A stretch of DNA of 64,000 nucleotides from Chionis minor (GCA_013398295.1 VZSF01005694.1:161237-225236); one strand, 5' to 3'. Shown: positions 13,501-25,903, counted from the first letter of the stretch. Notes: generated by a model from the letters alone, not told the origin. Made by a program: numbers and translations.

Positions 13501-16500
13501 ATTGGGTGCCAGTTGTCCTTTACTACAGATTTCCTGCTGGTTCTTTATCTGGTTTTGAATGTCAATGAACAGAAGTTCCAGTTATTCATTAATATTCAAG
13601 AGGTGAAAATCTACTTGTTATCTCTCTGATTAATCCAGTCTATTGTGCCTTATAGCATCAATCACAAAACATTCCAGAGGGTAATGAATTACTACGTGAC
13701 TGCAGGAAACCGTAAGGGATATTAAACTAAACTTAATCTCTTTAACTAACGATATTCTAAAATGAATGCAGAAGATAAAATTTCTCAATACATGTCGTAG
13801 TGGAAGGCTTTCTTTGGACTTTCTGACAGATATTCTTGTTACACACTTTCTCTACAAAAGATATAACCATTAAATATAAAGAAAACATTATATCTTTTCT
13901 TTTCCTGTGAAAAAATACCAGGCTCTGATGAAACAGTTTTGAAAAAACCTCATGTTCAGAAGTTTCACTCAAAAGCTTTAGAGTTTAGTTATTGACCTCT
14001 CGTGCATATTAAAAATAAGGTTTTCTTTCAAGAATTTATTTTTAAGGTAACAAAAGCCTTAAGTAACAGTGGGATAAATTCAATTGGGTTCCTCTGTATG
14101 AAAGCTTTTCCTAGGCAGCATCCATAAGGAAGGCTGCCTCTTGCCCTTCGGTAGTAGCAGGTGTGCAGGAGTGAGCTTCCTAAGACCAACTGCAAGTTTC
14201 ACCCCATAAAGGTGACTGGAGGGTGTAAAAACTATTAATTTTTAAAGAAGGTTATAGAAATTCTAGGCGCAAAAACAGACCCAAGAAAATCCCTTAAAAT
14301 GAATTGCCCTTTTCAGTCAGTGTTTAAACAGATATGATTTGTATGGATAGTCAGGTCCTTTACCATCCATTGCCTGAATTATGCCTCCCACTTCTATAAA
14401 CAAACAAACATACATAGTGGAAAATGGAGCATGGAAAATTTGTTCTGTGAACACATCTGTTCTTTTTCAATGCATCTGCTTAAGAGTTTTTCTCTGCACA
14501 AAAAAGTACATGACTTTCAGTAAGTGTAGACTGTTGTAACAGAGAGGTATAATAAGCTGGTGTGTAATAGCTTTCCACAGTCATACCAGAAGTAAGGTAA
14601 TTATTAGATTCCCAGAGTTAATTTTGGTTTAAAATCATACTTCTGCCTCAATAAGTATTGAATAATGAGCCCCAAACCCCCAAGTCTAGCTCTAATTCTA
14701 CCTTGAGTTTTTAAAAGCTTATTTTTGTGTGGGTGCAGAGTTTAACAGAAATCCTGGACTACTGTGACTTTTTGCTTGAATGAAGGCTACACTGCTGTGT
14801 GTGCTGAAGGAGGATTAGAGAAAAGTGCTATTAATAAATTATGAAGCAGTTAAAATAGAACTGCAGGCTAGCAGAACAACAGAGCACAAAATCAGCAAGA
14901 CAAAACCTATATGTTTTACATCTGTACAGCTCAGAATACGAAATAGGTGTGCAGTGCCTGGGATGCACACCAATGAAAATGAACATTGCTGATTAGCTGT
15001 GATCATTGCCAATGCATTTGCTAACATCTCAGGCAGAGGCAGAAAGGTGAGTGCTCTTAGCCCTTAATGAATTCAAAGGACACTAAAGACAGACTTTTTG
15101 AAAGGCTTGTTTCATTGGGTGAGTGCTAGCATCGGCAAGTCTAATGGTATGCCCACAGTATCCCTACCCTTTTAAGCTTTAAACTAACAGATGGAAAAAA
15201 GAAGATTGAGCAAAAAGCAAGGGACATTTCTGAAGTTCAAAGTGTGTTTGCGTCTCTTTCGGGAAAGCATTGTTTCTAAAACAGTGTTTCAACACTGGAT
15301 CTAACTCTAACGTATCCACATTTTACCCTGGAACTCCATATATTTGTTAACTGAAAAGTGAGAAAATTAAAACTACTTGAAATGTTCCACCTAGGCAATA
15401 ACAGCATACATTTTATTAAAGTATTGAGCACTAGAGTAGTGAATCAAACAAACACCTACACATGGAAATACCACAGGGGAAAAACTTAAGCTGTTTCACA
15501 AGCCTTTATATGGTATAGATTTCTGTTATGTGGTGAAGAGAAAAAACTAGAGAGGGATAAAGTGGTTATGGAGCCATGCTCTTCTGTGTTAACCTCTTCT
15601 CTCTTTCTGTTAAGAAAGAAACTAAGAGGTGGTGGCTGTACGAGATTTCTGGCTTCTGCCAGAGAAAATTTAATGGAATAAACAGAAGAGTTTTCTGTGT
15701 AAACCAGAAAAAACCAGGCAGGCTTTACAATGTTCATATTCTTGTGGACACAGATTTGGTTGCCATGTTGCCTTTAACTGCTGTGAAAAACAGAACAACA
15801 TACCTGAAAGAGCCCTTCAACCACACCAGTCCTCTGCACCAGTTGAATTACAAAGTTGAGCTTGATGCACAGAATTACTCTTTGCTTTTCAGTCCCCCTG
15901 CATGTGGCTTTTGAACAGGAGTCAATATGTTTTAGAGATCCAGAAGGGAACAAAGGAGGTCAGTTGGGGGTCTTGGTTTAATGTTAAGGGCAGCACTTAG
16001 CCACTAAAATTATAAAATCACATTAATTAGGTGTATTTGGTTTACATGCTTTTTCTACTAGATGGTGATAAAAGGCTCAGATGTGTGAATTCTGTACTTG
16101 ATATCAAGTGTAAAACTATAGTAAATAATAAGTAATGTCAGTATAGTAAGTAAAAAAGTAATACAGCATACAATTAAACAATTATCAAATAATAGGTAAA
16201 GAACTTTTTTTAAATATTAGTGCATAATTTATGTGTGAATCTCCTTGTCTTGGGTTATCAGCAGAGTTCTGTCACCGTGAGGCAGAAGCCAGAGACAGAG
16301 GCTGTGTTATAGAAACAATATGATGCATTGCGAAGGGATACTGAATGCTGGTCCAGTTTTGGAGAGCAAAACAATTATGGCTTTTCTACTGAGGTTTAGA
16401 ACTCTTTTCAGAGAACCTTATACACGTCTGTGACATATGATATGATTTGTTTTGCCACAGGAATTAAAATTGAGAGGAACTTGCAAAAGATTCCTTTCAA

Positions 16501-16544
16501 AGTATTCTGTTTGTTTGTCTTCCTGGAAGGTTTAATAACCCTTG
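7560..16544. other. AT-rich unique sequence, no gene seen
   Basis: No exon, RNA gene or recognisable repeat family seen. Open frames reach about 124 codons (plus 8858-9232) and 112 codons (plus 15576-15914), with no recognisable domain. Parts such as 10425-10620 and 13440-13730 have an even composition without simple repeats and could be conserved non-coding DNA; this is only an impression. Confidence 0.55.
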
Positions 16545-16570
16545 CTTCCTCTTCCTCTTCCTTCTTCCTC
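16545..16570 (+). repeat. Imperfect (CTTCCT)n pyrimidine repeat
   Basis: A short run of CTTCCT-like units. Simple repeat with no gene association. Confidence 0.8.
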
Positions 16571-18286
16571 ACATCATATTTAAAGCTGTTCAGCTATTCT
16601 CTGAGCAGTAACTGAAGTAAATTTAGGCAATAATAGGAATAAAATTGTGCCGCCTTGATGATGCCAATAAAATCCTAAAATCCTCTAGCATTTTAACCAG
16701 ACATCTCTACCTACTTGTATGTACTTTCCTGTATAGGACACTTCCACAGTTCATCAGCTTTGTCCTTGTTAGGACTATAGTAATTTAAGTGCTTTGTTAA
16801 AATGATATTTTACCTTTTAACGTTATTTGAATTTGAATGGCTTATAGAGGTTTGGTGAGTGTGTTTATGAAAGAGTTAGTATTGGTCTCTGGGCAGCAGG
16901 AATCTGCTTTAATCTGCAGATTAAATCTGTTATACCTTTTCTGAAGATTCATCAGAAACAGTTTGTAATTTGTGGCTGATGATGCAAGGTCAACACTGTA
17001 ACTAGAACCGTTAAGACAAAAATTGAGTCAGGCCGTTTTCCGCAGAACAGTGCAATTCTGTCAAGATCAAAACACTTCATAAAATTGATTTTGATTTAGT
17101 CAGTATGTCCTCTGAAGGCAGGGGGAATAAGGGGAAGAAGGGAGTTCAGAAAAAGTTGAAATACACTATTTTTATATTTTATACATGAAATGCATTAATA
17201 GTTCCTTTTGAAATTGCCTATCATTTTATGTATTTCTTTTGCATTTTCTATTATATTATAAAGTGCACTCAAAATGGAGAAGGAATGCTTAGGTGTAAAA
17301 TGGTATTTTTCATAGCTATTCATTTTATGAAGATTTAGGTTGTTTTTTTAAAGAAAAATGCACTTAAAAATCTGGAAATCCACCATGAATTGATTTCCTG
17401 CTGTCTCTTCTTAGCTTTAGCTTGTATCTATAGTTGTATTCATATTATGAAAGTACATTTGCATAATATAAGTTGTATTTTTATGTATGTTTATTTTTAA
17501 AATTGAACCTCTAATAGAACAAGAATAAAAACTGCCATTATGGAACATTAAGGGGTGAAAGACTCTGATATCCATCACTTTTCACAAAATAGGTTTCAAC
17601 TTTGAAACACCACAAGACCTTGTATATCTTCTATTACTGCTTTCTGTCAAATGAATTAATAGACTGATCCTTGTATTGTCCCATGTTACATGTGAACACA
17701 CATTCTAAAACATCTTCACTGCTATAGAATTATTTTTTTAAGATTTATTTAAGTGTATTTAATTTTAAAAAATATGTGTTTTAGATAAATGTAAACAAAT
17801 TTAAATAAATACATGAAAATAAATGTAAAAAATATAAAACATGCAACTCCCCTCTCAAAATTTAGTGGATTCTCATTTTGCTAGCAGACGGGTGCAGCTA
17901 CATTAGTTACTTAGTTTGTACCACTGAGTATTTTTCAAGCAATTCTCCCAAATATGTCCGTTCTCACATTTGGTTGCCATCATGGAGGGATATCAGAGAC
18001 CACAAACTGGATTAGTTTCAGGTGAAATTAAGCTGGAAGAGATATGTCAAGAGTACATTTCATGCAATGGCTAACGGACATTCGGTCTTTTGGACTAGGG
18101 TAGAGAAAGCCAAAAACACACGTACTGAAGTGTGTATATTGTAGATGTTGACTGCTCAGCATTGACTCCATTGATCCACATATCTGCTTCTACTCCTAAT
18201 TGCTACTAGGTTACTTGTTAACATAGGTGTACCCATAGGCATCATTCTATGCCGTTTTAGAAGTGCTATGGCTGGGATTTTATCTT

Positions 18287-18314
18287 TTCCTAAATTACCT
18301 TTCCTAAATTACCT
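18287..18314 (+). repeat. Two tandem copies of a 14-bp unit
   Basis: The unit TTCCTAAATTACCT occurs twice, back to back and without mismatch, followed by a partial third copy (AAATTCCC). A simple local slippage duplication. Confidence 0.9.
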
Positions 18315-18540
18315 AAATTCCCAAACGTTTCTGCTCTGATTTTTAGAAAATTTTCTTCCCCCAATTTTATGACTTAGTGCTCTCATGATCAGTTGATTTC
18401 CATTTGTTGATGTACACATATAGCTTACACAGGTCTTCTCTTTCCCTGAGATATAACCTTTAACTTATGGATGAAGACGGTCCTGTTCTCTTTCAGTCAC
18501 CTTTTTGTCGAAATATACTAGCCAAGCAGTTCTATACATG

Positions 18541-18553
18541 TATATATATATAT
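18541..18553 (+). repeat. Short (TA)n repeat
   Basis: About six and a half TA units inside AT-rich sequence. Confidence 0.85.
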
Positions 18554-21500
18554 TTATTTAAATTGAAGCGAAGATTGGTAGGGCATGAACAATTACTGCA
18601 TTTTTAAACATTTCATTAAATAAACCATTATATCTTCCATTATAACTCTGTAATCATGACAACACAGGGACAGAAAGTACCTTTCATTTTCTTGTTCTTT
18701 GTTGCCATGGTTATAGTTTTAACCACCACTTTAAATTACTGCAGTACTTCATAAGATTGCTCAATTTTTATTAGATTTTATTAAAATTTTCATAATAACT
18801 GGTCTTTAAAGCCAAGTGAAAAATTATTTTGTATTTTAAGACTTAAGTCTCTGTAGAAGCACATATATTTTTGAATACAATTAGGAAGCTACAATCTATG
18901 ATTCTTCTTAAAACTGGCATAATCTGGGAAGGGGCGGGACGGACAACTCCAAGGTTATGTGTATATTGAAATCTAGTGCTAAGAAACACAAGAAAAAAAG
19001 ACTCCTTGAACTTGTTTCTGATTCATAACTGTTGTTTTCAGAATGTTCTTTCTCTGTCCCTTAAAATACTTAAGATTTCTGAGAAAAATTAAAAACAAAA
19101 ATTCAAACTGTTCTGAAACAGAGATTGGAGGATTAAGCAATCTTATTGAAGTAGAAGAAGAAAAAAAGCCTCTTGTTCTTCTAAAACCCTTTAAATTCGT
19201 ATAAGTGCTTTGTTGTGCTGTGAATGCTGTTGCTAAATGCTGTTTGACTTTCTCACTTTAAGAAAATCCTGAGGCCATTGCAGAGTCTCCAAAGCACTGA
19301 AATGTCTCTTGGATTTTGTGAACAGGAGTTTGAGGCTCTTGGTATCACACTATGAACTGATTATTTACATGTTTTATTCTGAGATTCAGATTGCTATGGG
19401 ACAGACTGAGCTTAAAAATTTTCTTCTTCCACTTCAAAAGAATGTAAGGCCTGGAGAGAGCAACCAGACTTGTCTCTGTAAGTGCCTTCAGAACAGGCAG
19501 CTCTGCCCTTGTGTGTGCCCAGAATGGCCTCCTCTGTGACATAATGGAGTAGTTTATCACTTGCCTCATGCTATTCCTGATTGGATTTTCATCATTGCCT
19601 ACTTTGCTCTCCTGCAGAGCACACAGCCCACAGCTGTTTGAGGAGCTGGGAGCTCCTCAAAACATGCAGAATGTTATTTTTTTCTTGAGCATGATGTTCA
19701 GGGTACTGACTCAGGAGAAGGGAATGTTAGCTCTGGTCCCCCTTCCAAAGGAAGCAACGTATCTTTCCACTGCAAAGAAAATAAGTACTCTTTAGAGCAG
19801 GACTGGAATGCTGGTGTCCTTATTGCTACGTTAATACCCTGTCACTGAGCCATATGTATACACCTTCCAGCTCAAAGAATCCTGAATTCATTGCCATGCA
19901 GTGATAAAGATACTATTCCTATTTCAGAATAAACTATAACTCCAAGGATAAAGCTAAAATATTATTCTAAAAAAAAAGATAGGTTCATCTACTTTACTCC
20001 CTATGATCTAAAACCAGAATGCTAATAAAGTAATACTAAATCTGCTGTTTCTACAAAATTCCAACATCTTAGAAGATGTTATAGGAACGCTTTGAACAGC
20101 TAGTATTGATAATGTTGGCAAGAGCATGTCAATGAGAAAAAATACAAGATACGTTTGATTCTACAGCGCTATGAAAATGACCTGCATGTATCCACCAAAG
20201 GCATATTTCAGTAAGGCATAAGAAGGGAGCTAAATTGCTTTACCTGAATGTCTCAGGACTGCTTAATATTCTTGCCTATGCATCATACCCTAATCTACTT
20301 TGTGAGTAGCTATATGCAACCCCGCTTCCTGTCATTCCTCACCTTTTCATATGTGGTGGGCCATGACAGCATATATATGTTCAGGAGTTCAGCAAAGGAA
20401 AAAATATTTTGCTATTCTGCCTTACCATCTCTGTTACAGCATGGCTGTGCTGCTGAACAGCTTGACAACAGCATGTACAGTTGAAATTCATGACAAGAGG
20501 GATCTTTTTATTTGTAAATAGTTGTGATGGTTCTTTTCTAGAATTTTTTAATAAAGGAATGAATATATGCAACTCACACATTACTTAGCCCATCAAAATC
20601 CCATTCAACTGTACTCATTTTGATATCAGTAACTCCTCCCCAAATCAATAAGCTTATGAACTGCGCCTTTATTAAAGCAGATTCACACATGTGGGAGGGA
20701 ATGTGCCTCCAGCTATGGAATTTATGTGCCAATGTCAGAAGTTACCATCCTGCAGAAGGAGCCCAGACCACAGGAGAGAGGCTGCAAAGATTTTGGCATA
20801 AATTTTACCTGCGCAGAGAACTAGAGGCAGCAACCTCCTGCTCCTGCAGCTGACAGCTGCCTCTCCACTTGAGTTACTGGTTCTAGATAAATTCTGATAG
20901 AGCTTTGTGGCCTCAGGTGACTTTTCTGGTACCCTGAAAGATTACTGTTGTCCCACACAAGGTAAGAATCTAAAAAGGCTGTTTTTAAGCTGTCCTTTCT
21001 ACTTTCCTTAGGTTTTTCAGAAGAAGCTAAAACTGTTTTTTTAAAATGGGAAACTGGAAGTCTTTCACAGGACACACCTAGGAAAGTCAGGCATTATGGC
21101 TAGCGGTAAAAGCCTTCTCAGCATCAGTTTAGTGTTCATTTTCTCAGATGTTTGTCTATCTGCTTTTAACAACTAGCTCATCATGGTGAACCACAGCTTG
21201 ATCTGCAATGCCTATATTTGTTATGCTACTTTGCGCATTAAATGAATATAGGCTACAAGTCTTTACCCCAGAGTACATCTTGAGCAGTTTACTTAATGTG
21301 ATTTGCTTCTAATATACAGTCTTATGTTTGCTGGTAGCCTTTTACTTTCACATTTAAAAATGATCACAGCCTAAACCAGGAGAGATGAAAACCACATGAT
21401 TATTCTCTTTCAAATGCAGAGCCATCAGAGTCCTCTCCTGCAGAGGGCTGATAAGTGCCTGAAAGTTTTCAAATGTGGTAGAAATTGTGGCCTTTCCCCT

Positions 21501-21718
21501 TTAGCCTTGATTAGGGTTGGGATTTAACACATGCTGCCTCCGTATTTTCTGTGATTAGATTGTCCTTGGGCAAGTGCATCCAGTGTGTGCTAGGCAGGTC
21601 AGTGATCCGTCTTCCACAGGGAAAAGAACAAAACCAGGAAATATTCATAATTCATTGCGATCAGACATTTAAGAGTACTCTAGAGATATCTGCTGGTTGT
21701 GAACATTTATTCTACAGC

Positions 21719-21734
21719 ATTATTATTATTATTT
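21719..21734 (+). repeat. Short (ATT)n repeat
   Basis: Five ATT units. Simple repeat. Confidence 0.85.
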
Positions 21735-22576
21735 TACTATTTGTTCTTAATGTCGGTTATTACCATATGCTTTGGTTATTTTAAGGCATTAGTATTTCCT
21801 GCCTTTGTATACAAAACTAAGAGTTTAATTTTCACCATATATGCCTCTAGAAATATTTTGTTCTTTCAAGCAATGTTCTCAGGGCTGTGAAAATAGTCTC
21901 TAGTTAAAAACAAATAAATCAGGCCAAGACATGATCTTGAACTTAATAAGAACTGCTGAATCTTAACAACATAAGACACTTTTCTGCAAGATTTTAACTG
22001 CATTTTCTGCATTGCAGTAAAGTAAATACATGGGTATGTTGCTATATAAATATTTACAATGCACCATTCTCAGTTATAGAAGAATGGTCACTTATTTTCC
22101 CTAACTTTTCTACCCCAGAGCTGTGTTTAAAGATCTTAAAATGATAGTTCTCAACCTGGAGGCTCATGTGCATAGTTGAACACTGAAAAGCGAAATTTGC
22201 CTTTCTACAAATGCTGTGACTCCTATGAAACACAAATCCTACTTAAACTTAGCTTCAGAAAGCTTAACATTTCACAAAATCACAGAATAGTTAAGGCTGG
22301 AAGAAACTTCTAGAGACCATCTAATCCAATCCCCTTCTACAAAACGGGGTTAACTCAAGCAGGTTGGTTCAAGTTGTGTCCAGTTGGGTTTTTAATATCT
22401 CCAGGGATGGAGACTTCACAACCTCTCTGTGCAATCTGCTTCAGTGTTCAGCCACTCTCACAATAAATAGGCTTTTTTGTATTTAACAGAATTTCCTGTA
22501 TTTCAGTTTGTGCCCGTTGCCTCTTGTTCTTGCAATGGTTACCACTGAGAACAGTCTGGCTCCATCTCCTTTACTG

Positions 22577-22581
22577 CCTGC
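22577..22581 (+). repeat. Target-site duplication (left) of the solo LTR
   Basis: CCTGC lies immediately before the LTR edge and matches CCTGC at 23595-23599. A 5-bp duplication is usual for class III (ERVL-type) avian elements. Confidence 0.8.
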
Positions 22582-23594
22582 TGTGGTGGGTTGACCTTGG
22601 CTGGCTGCCAAGTACCCAGGAAGCCACTCTATCAGTCCCCCTCCTCAACAGGACATGAGCGGAAAATAAGATGAAAAAACTCGTAGGTCGAGATAAGGAC
22701 AGGGAAATCACCCAGCGATTACTGTCACAGGCAAAACAGACTTGGGGAAATGTATTTAATTTATTACCAATCAAATCAGAGTAGGATAATGAGAAATAAG
22801 AACAAACATAAAAACAGCTTTCCTCCAGCCCTCCCTTCTTCCTAGACTCATCTTCACTCATGACTTCTCTACCTCCTCCGAGCAGCGCATGGGGAACGGG
22901 AAATGGGTGTTGCAGTAAGTCCATAGCACTTTGTCTCTGCCACTTCATCCTCCTCACTCTCTTCTATTGTTCCAGTGTGTGATACCTTACACAGGATACA
23001 GTCCTTCATGAACTTCTCTAATGTGACACCTTCCCATGGGCTGCAGTTCTTCACAAAGTGCTCCAGCATAGGCCCTTTCCACAGGGTGTAATTCTTCATT
23101 AAAGGACTGCTCCCGTGTGGGTCCCCCACAGAGTCACAGGTCCTGCAGGGAGCCTGCTCTGGCACAGGTTTTCCAAGGGGTCACAGCTTCATTCAAGGTA
23201 TATCCACCTAGTCTGGCATGGGGTCCTCCATGGGCTGCAGGGGGACAACCTGCATAACCACAGTCTTCTCCCCAGGCTGCAGGAGAATCTCTTCTTCAGC
23301 ACCTGGAGTACCTCCTCCCCCTCCTTCTTCACTGGCCATGTCTCCATAGTTCCTCTCACATATCCTCAACCTTCTCTCCCAACTGCTGTTGGACAGCATT
23401 TTTTTACCTTTTCTTAAGTATTTTATCACAGAGGTGATACCAACATCACTGATTGGCTCAGCTTTGGCCAGTGGTGGGTCAGTCTTGGACCCAGCTAGAA
23501 CTGGCTCTGTCCAACATCAGGCAGCTTCTGGCATCTTCTCACGGAAACCAGCAGCCCCTCTGCTACCAAAACCTTGCCACATAAACCCAATACA
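22582..23594 (-). mobile_element. Solo LTR of an avian ERVL-like endogenous retrovirus
   Basis: A 1013-bp LTR. On the minus strand it begins TGTATTGGGTTTATGTGG and ends GGTCAACCCACCACA, giving the TG...CA termini required by integrase, and it is flanked by a perfect 5-bp direct repeat CCTGC. No gag, pol or env sequence lies beside it and no second LTR is seen, so it is a solo LTR left by recombination between two LTRs of a provirus. Possible regulatory parts on the minus strand are a CCAAT-type box near 23450-23456, an A/T-rich TATA-like stretch near 23415-23428 and AATAAA at 22760-22765. The termini resemble the LTR family common in songbirds and other Neoaves. Short open frames inside (such as minus 22571-22957) are chance. 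Confidence 0.88.
22970..23300 (-). repeat. Degenerate tandem units inside the LTR
   Basis: Several decayed units of roughly 40-60 bp recur, each with a core like CTGCTCCAGCATAGG or CATGGGCTGCAG and a phrase like GGGTCCCCCACAG on the plus strand. They make up the GC-rich middle of the LTR. Such internal repeats often vary in number between copies. Confidence 0.6.
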
Positions 23595-23599
23595 CCTGC
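23595..23599 (+). repeat. Target-site duplication (right) of the solo LTR
   Basis: CCTGC directly after the LTR terminus, identical to 22577-22581. Beyond it the CR1 copy A sequence resumes. Confidence 0.8.
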
Positions 23600-24556
23600 T
23601 TTAAGAATTAACATAAACATTGATCAAATCCTCCTGAACATTTTCTGCTTAAAGTTGATCAACTGCAGCCCTCTCAGCCCCCCAGTTGTATACCAGGGCC
23701 GTTCACTGGATTCACCCCAGTATGTCCCGGTCTTTCTTGGACTGTGGAGCCCAGTACTGAACATAGCACTTCAGGGCTGTCTCACCAGGGCTGACCAACG
23801 GGGAAGGATCAACTCCTTTGACTTTCTAGTTGTGCTTTTCCTAATACAGCCCAGCCCGATGTTGGCCTTCCTAGCTGCAAGGGGACATTGGTGGCTGGTA
23901 TTCAACTTGGTGTCCACCAGGACCCCGAGATCCTTCACTGCCAAGCTGCTTTTGAGCCTTCAACCCCCAGCCTATATGGGTGCATGAGGCTGTTCCTTCC
24001 CAGGTGCAGAATACTGCAATTCCCTTTGTAAATTTCCTGAAATCCTAGTCAACCCATTTCTGCAGTCTGTCTAGATCTCTCTGAATGACAGCACAAGTAA
24101 CTGATGTATCAACCACCCCTCCCAGTTTTGTAATAACTGCAAACTTTCTGAGAGTGTGCTCTGTTGCATCATCCCAGTCATTAATGAAAATGTTAAGTAG
24201 TACTGGCCCCTGTATAGACCTCTACTATTACACCTTATTTTATCCTTAACATGTTTGGAAATTATTTCAAGGAGGATTTTCTCCACCACCTTACCAAGTT
24301 TCAAGATTACGCAGACCAACATGTAATTCCCTGGCTCTGTATATAGGCTTTCTTGTAGGTAGAAGTGACATTTGCTTTCTTCCAGTCCTCCCGTTCCAGA
24401 GGGCAGACTTTGGTCTTTTCAGGAGCCTGGTTGACAGAGAACCTTGGGAGGCAGTCCTGAAGGGTAAAGGAGTCCAGGAAGGATGGACGCTTTTCAAGAA
24501 GGAAATCTTAAAGGTGCAGAAGCAGGCTGTCCCCATGTGCCAAAACCCAAGCCATT

Positions 24557-24798
24557 GGAGGAAAAATATTGGCACAGCTGAACAGAGAGCTATGGTTGCA
24601 ACTCAGGGAAAAAAAGGAAAATTTATAGCCTTCAGGAGAGGGGACAGGCCAGTCATAAGGACTGCAAAGATGTTGTGAGGCTACATAGGGAGAAAATGAG
24701 AAGGGCTAAAGCCCAATTGGGCTGCTAATGTTAAGGACAATAAAAAAGTTTTTATAAATACATTAGCAGTAAATGGAGGACTAAGGAGAATCTTCATC
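24557..24798 (+). repeat. Exact 242-bp direct repeat, first copy
   Basis: Every base from 24557 to 24798 recurs at 24800-25041, an offset of 243 bp, with only one N between. It lies wholly inside CR1 copy B. An identical tandem copy with no decay, in an element otherwise full of mutations and joined by a gap symbol, is what a mis-closed gap would leave. Confidence 0.93.
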
Positions 24799-24799
24799 N
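24799..24799. other. Single undetermined base (gap marker)
   Basis: An N between the two identical 242-bp blocks. It probably marks a gap of unknown or negative size where two overlapping contig ends were joined without merging. Confidence 0.9.
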
Positions 24800-25041
24800 G
24801 GAGGAAAAATATTGGCACAGCTGAACAGAGAGCTATGGTTGCAACTCAGGGAAAAAAAGGAAAATTTATAGCCTTCAGGAGAGGGGACAGGCCAGTCATA
24901 AGGACTGCAAAGATGTTGTGAGGCTACATAGGGAGAAAATGAGAAGGGCTAAAGCCCAATTGGGCTGCTAATGTTAAGGACAATAAAAAAGTTTTTATAA
25001 ATACATTAGCAGTAAATGGAGGACTAAGGAGAATCTTCATC
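24800..25041 (+). repeat. Exact 242-bp direct repeat, second copy
   Basis: Second copy of 24557-24798, no mismatch found by eye. The sequence continues past 25041 into the next part of CR1 ORF2, so this copy is the one joined to the downstream element. Confidence 0.93.
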
Positions 25042-25401
25042 TTTCAATAGCCAGGGGCACTTTCAACAGCCAGCTACACAGTGACAAAGGATGAGGAAAA
25101 GGCTGAGGTACCTAATCCTTTCTTTGCCTCAGTCTTTAGTAGTAGGACCAGTAGTTCCCTGAACACCCGGCCCCCATAGCTATTAGACAGGGACAAGGAG
25201 CAGAATGAAACCCCCATAATCCAAGGGGAAACAGTGAAGGACCTGCTACAACACTTAGACATACACAAGTTTACGGGGCTGGATGGGGTCCATCCAAGGG
25301 TACTGAAGGAGCTGGCGGAAGTGCTCACCAAGACACTTTCCATCATTTATCAGCATTCCTAGCTTAGCGGCGAGGCCCCAGTTGACTGGAGTTTAGCAAA
25401 T

Positions 25402-25903
25402 GTGATGTCCATCCACAAGAAAGGCCACAAGGAGGATGCAGGAAACTACAGGTCTGTCAGTCTGATCTCGGTGCTGGGGAAAGGTTATGGAGCAGATCAT
25501 CCTGAGTGCCATTGCACGGCACATGCAGGACAACCAGGTGACCAGGCCCAGTCAGCATCGGTTTGTGAAATGCAGGTCCTGCTTGGCAAACCTGATCTCC
25601 TTCTATGACAAGATGATCTGCTTAGTGGGTGAGGGAAAGGCTGTGGATGTTGTTTATATGGACTTTAGCAAAGCCTTCAACACCGTTTCCCACAGCATTC
25701 TCCTGGAGAAACAGGTTGCTCATGACTTGGACGTGCGTACTCTTTGCTGGGTAAAAAAAAAATGGCTGGATGGCTGGGCTGACGTTCAACAAGGCCATGT
25801 GCCACATCCTGCACTTGGGTCACAACAACCCCATGCAGTGCTAGAAGCTTGGGGAACACTGGGTGGAAAGCTGGTTTGTTTAGCCTGGAGAAAAGGAGGC
25901 TGA
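25402..25903 (+). pseudogene. CR1 copy B ORF2 remnant (N-terminal RT)
   Basis: Broken reading frame of the CR1 RT. A first frame (25402-25608) reads MSIHKKGHKEDAGNYRSVSL, the conserved block before RT motif A. An extra base then shifts the frame and the RT continues from 25487 with [15 protein letters not shown]. Motif A, which holds the first catalytic Asp, reads [16 protein letters not shown]. The frame stays open into [10 protein letters not shown], where a run of ten A residues replaces the usual sequence, and then crosses a deletion that removes motif B and the FADD catalytic motif. It cannot make an active enzyme. The identical frameshift and A10 run occur in copy D. Confidence 0.85.

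Larger units (their letters stand above)
16571..22276. other. AT-rich unique sequence with small simple repeats
   Basis: No gene seen. It contains the short tandem repeats listed separately and a very AT-rich patch at about 17725-17850. Short open frames around 19309-19795 and 20620-20853 have no recognised product and are taken as chance. Confidence 0.55.
22277..24387 (-). mobile_element. CR1 LINE copy A, old, minus strand, split by a solo LTR
   Basis: A 5'-truncated CR1 non-LTR retrotransposon. The plus strand opens with AATCACAGAATAG, the complement of the CR1 3' tail, followed by the usual 3' untranslated sequence. From about 23600 the minus strand carries remains of ORF2, the polyprotein that supplies endonuclease and RT. 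Readable pieces include ones matching the CR1 block DWKKANVTPIYKK near 24386 and a block like RDLDRLQKWVD near 24070. Many stops and frameshifts show long decay, and it is clearly more diverged than copies B-E. The 22582-23594 interval is a later LTR insertion; with the insert and one target repeat removed, the CR1 sequence is continuous. Its 5' end (near 24387) meets the 5' end of copy B directly. Confidence 0.85.

Noticed and set aside
15576..15914. 112-codon plus-strand open frame
   Set aside because: No motif and no similarity recognised; random-looking.
22571..23165. Open frames of 98-128 codons inside the LTR
   Set aside because: LTRs of this kind do not encode proteins, and the frames have no similarity to viral genes.
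22582..23594. Full endogenous provirus
   Set aside because: Only one LTR with matching target repeats is present and no gag, pol or env flanks it, so it is a solo LTR.
24557..25041. Genuine tandem duplication
   Set aside because: Perfect identity and an N at the join favour an assembly artefact; reported as such.
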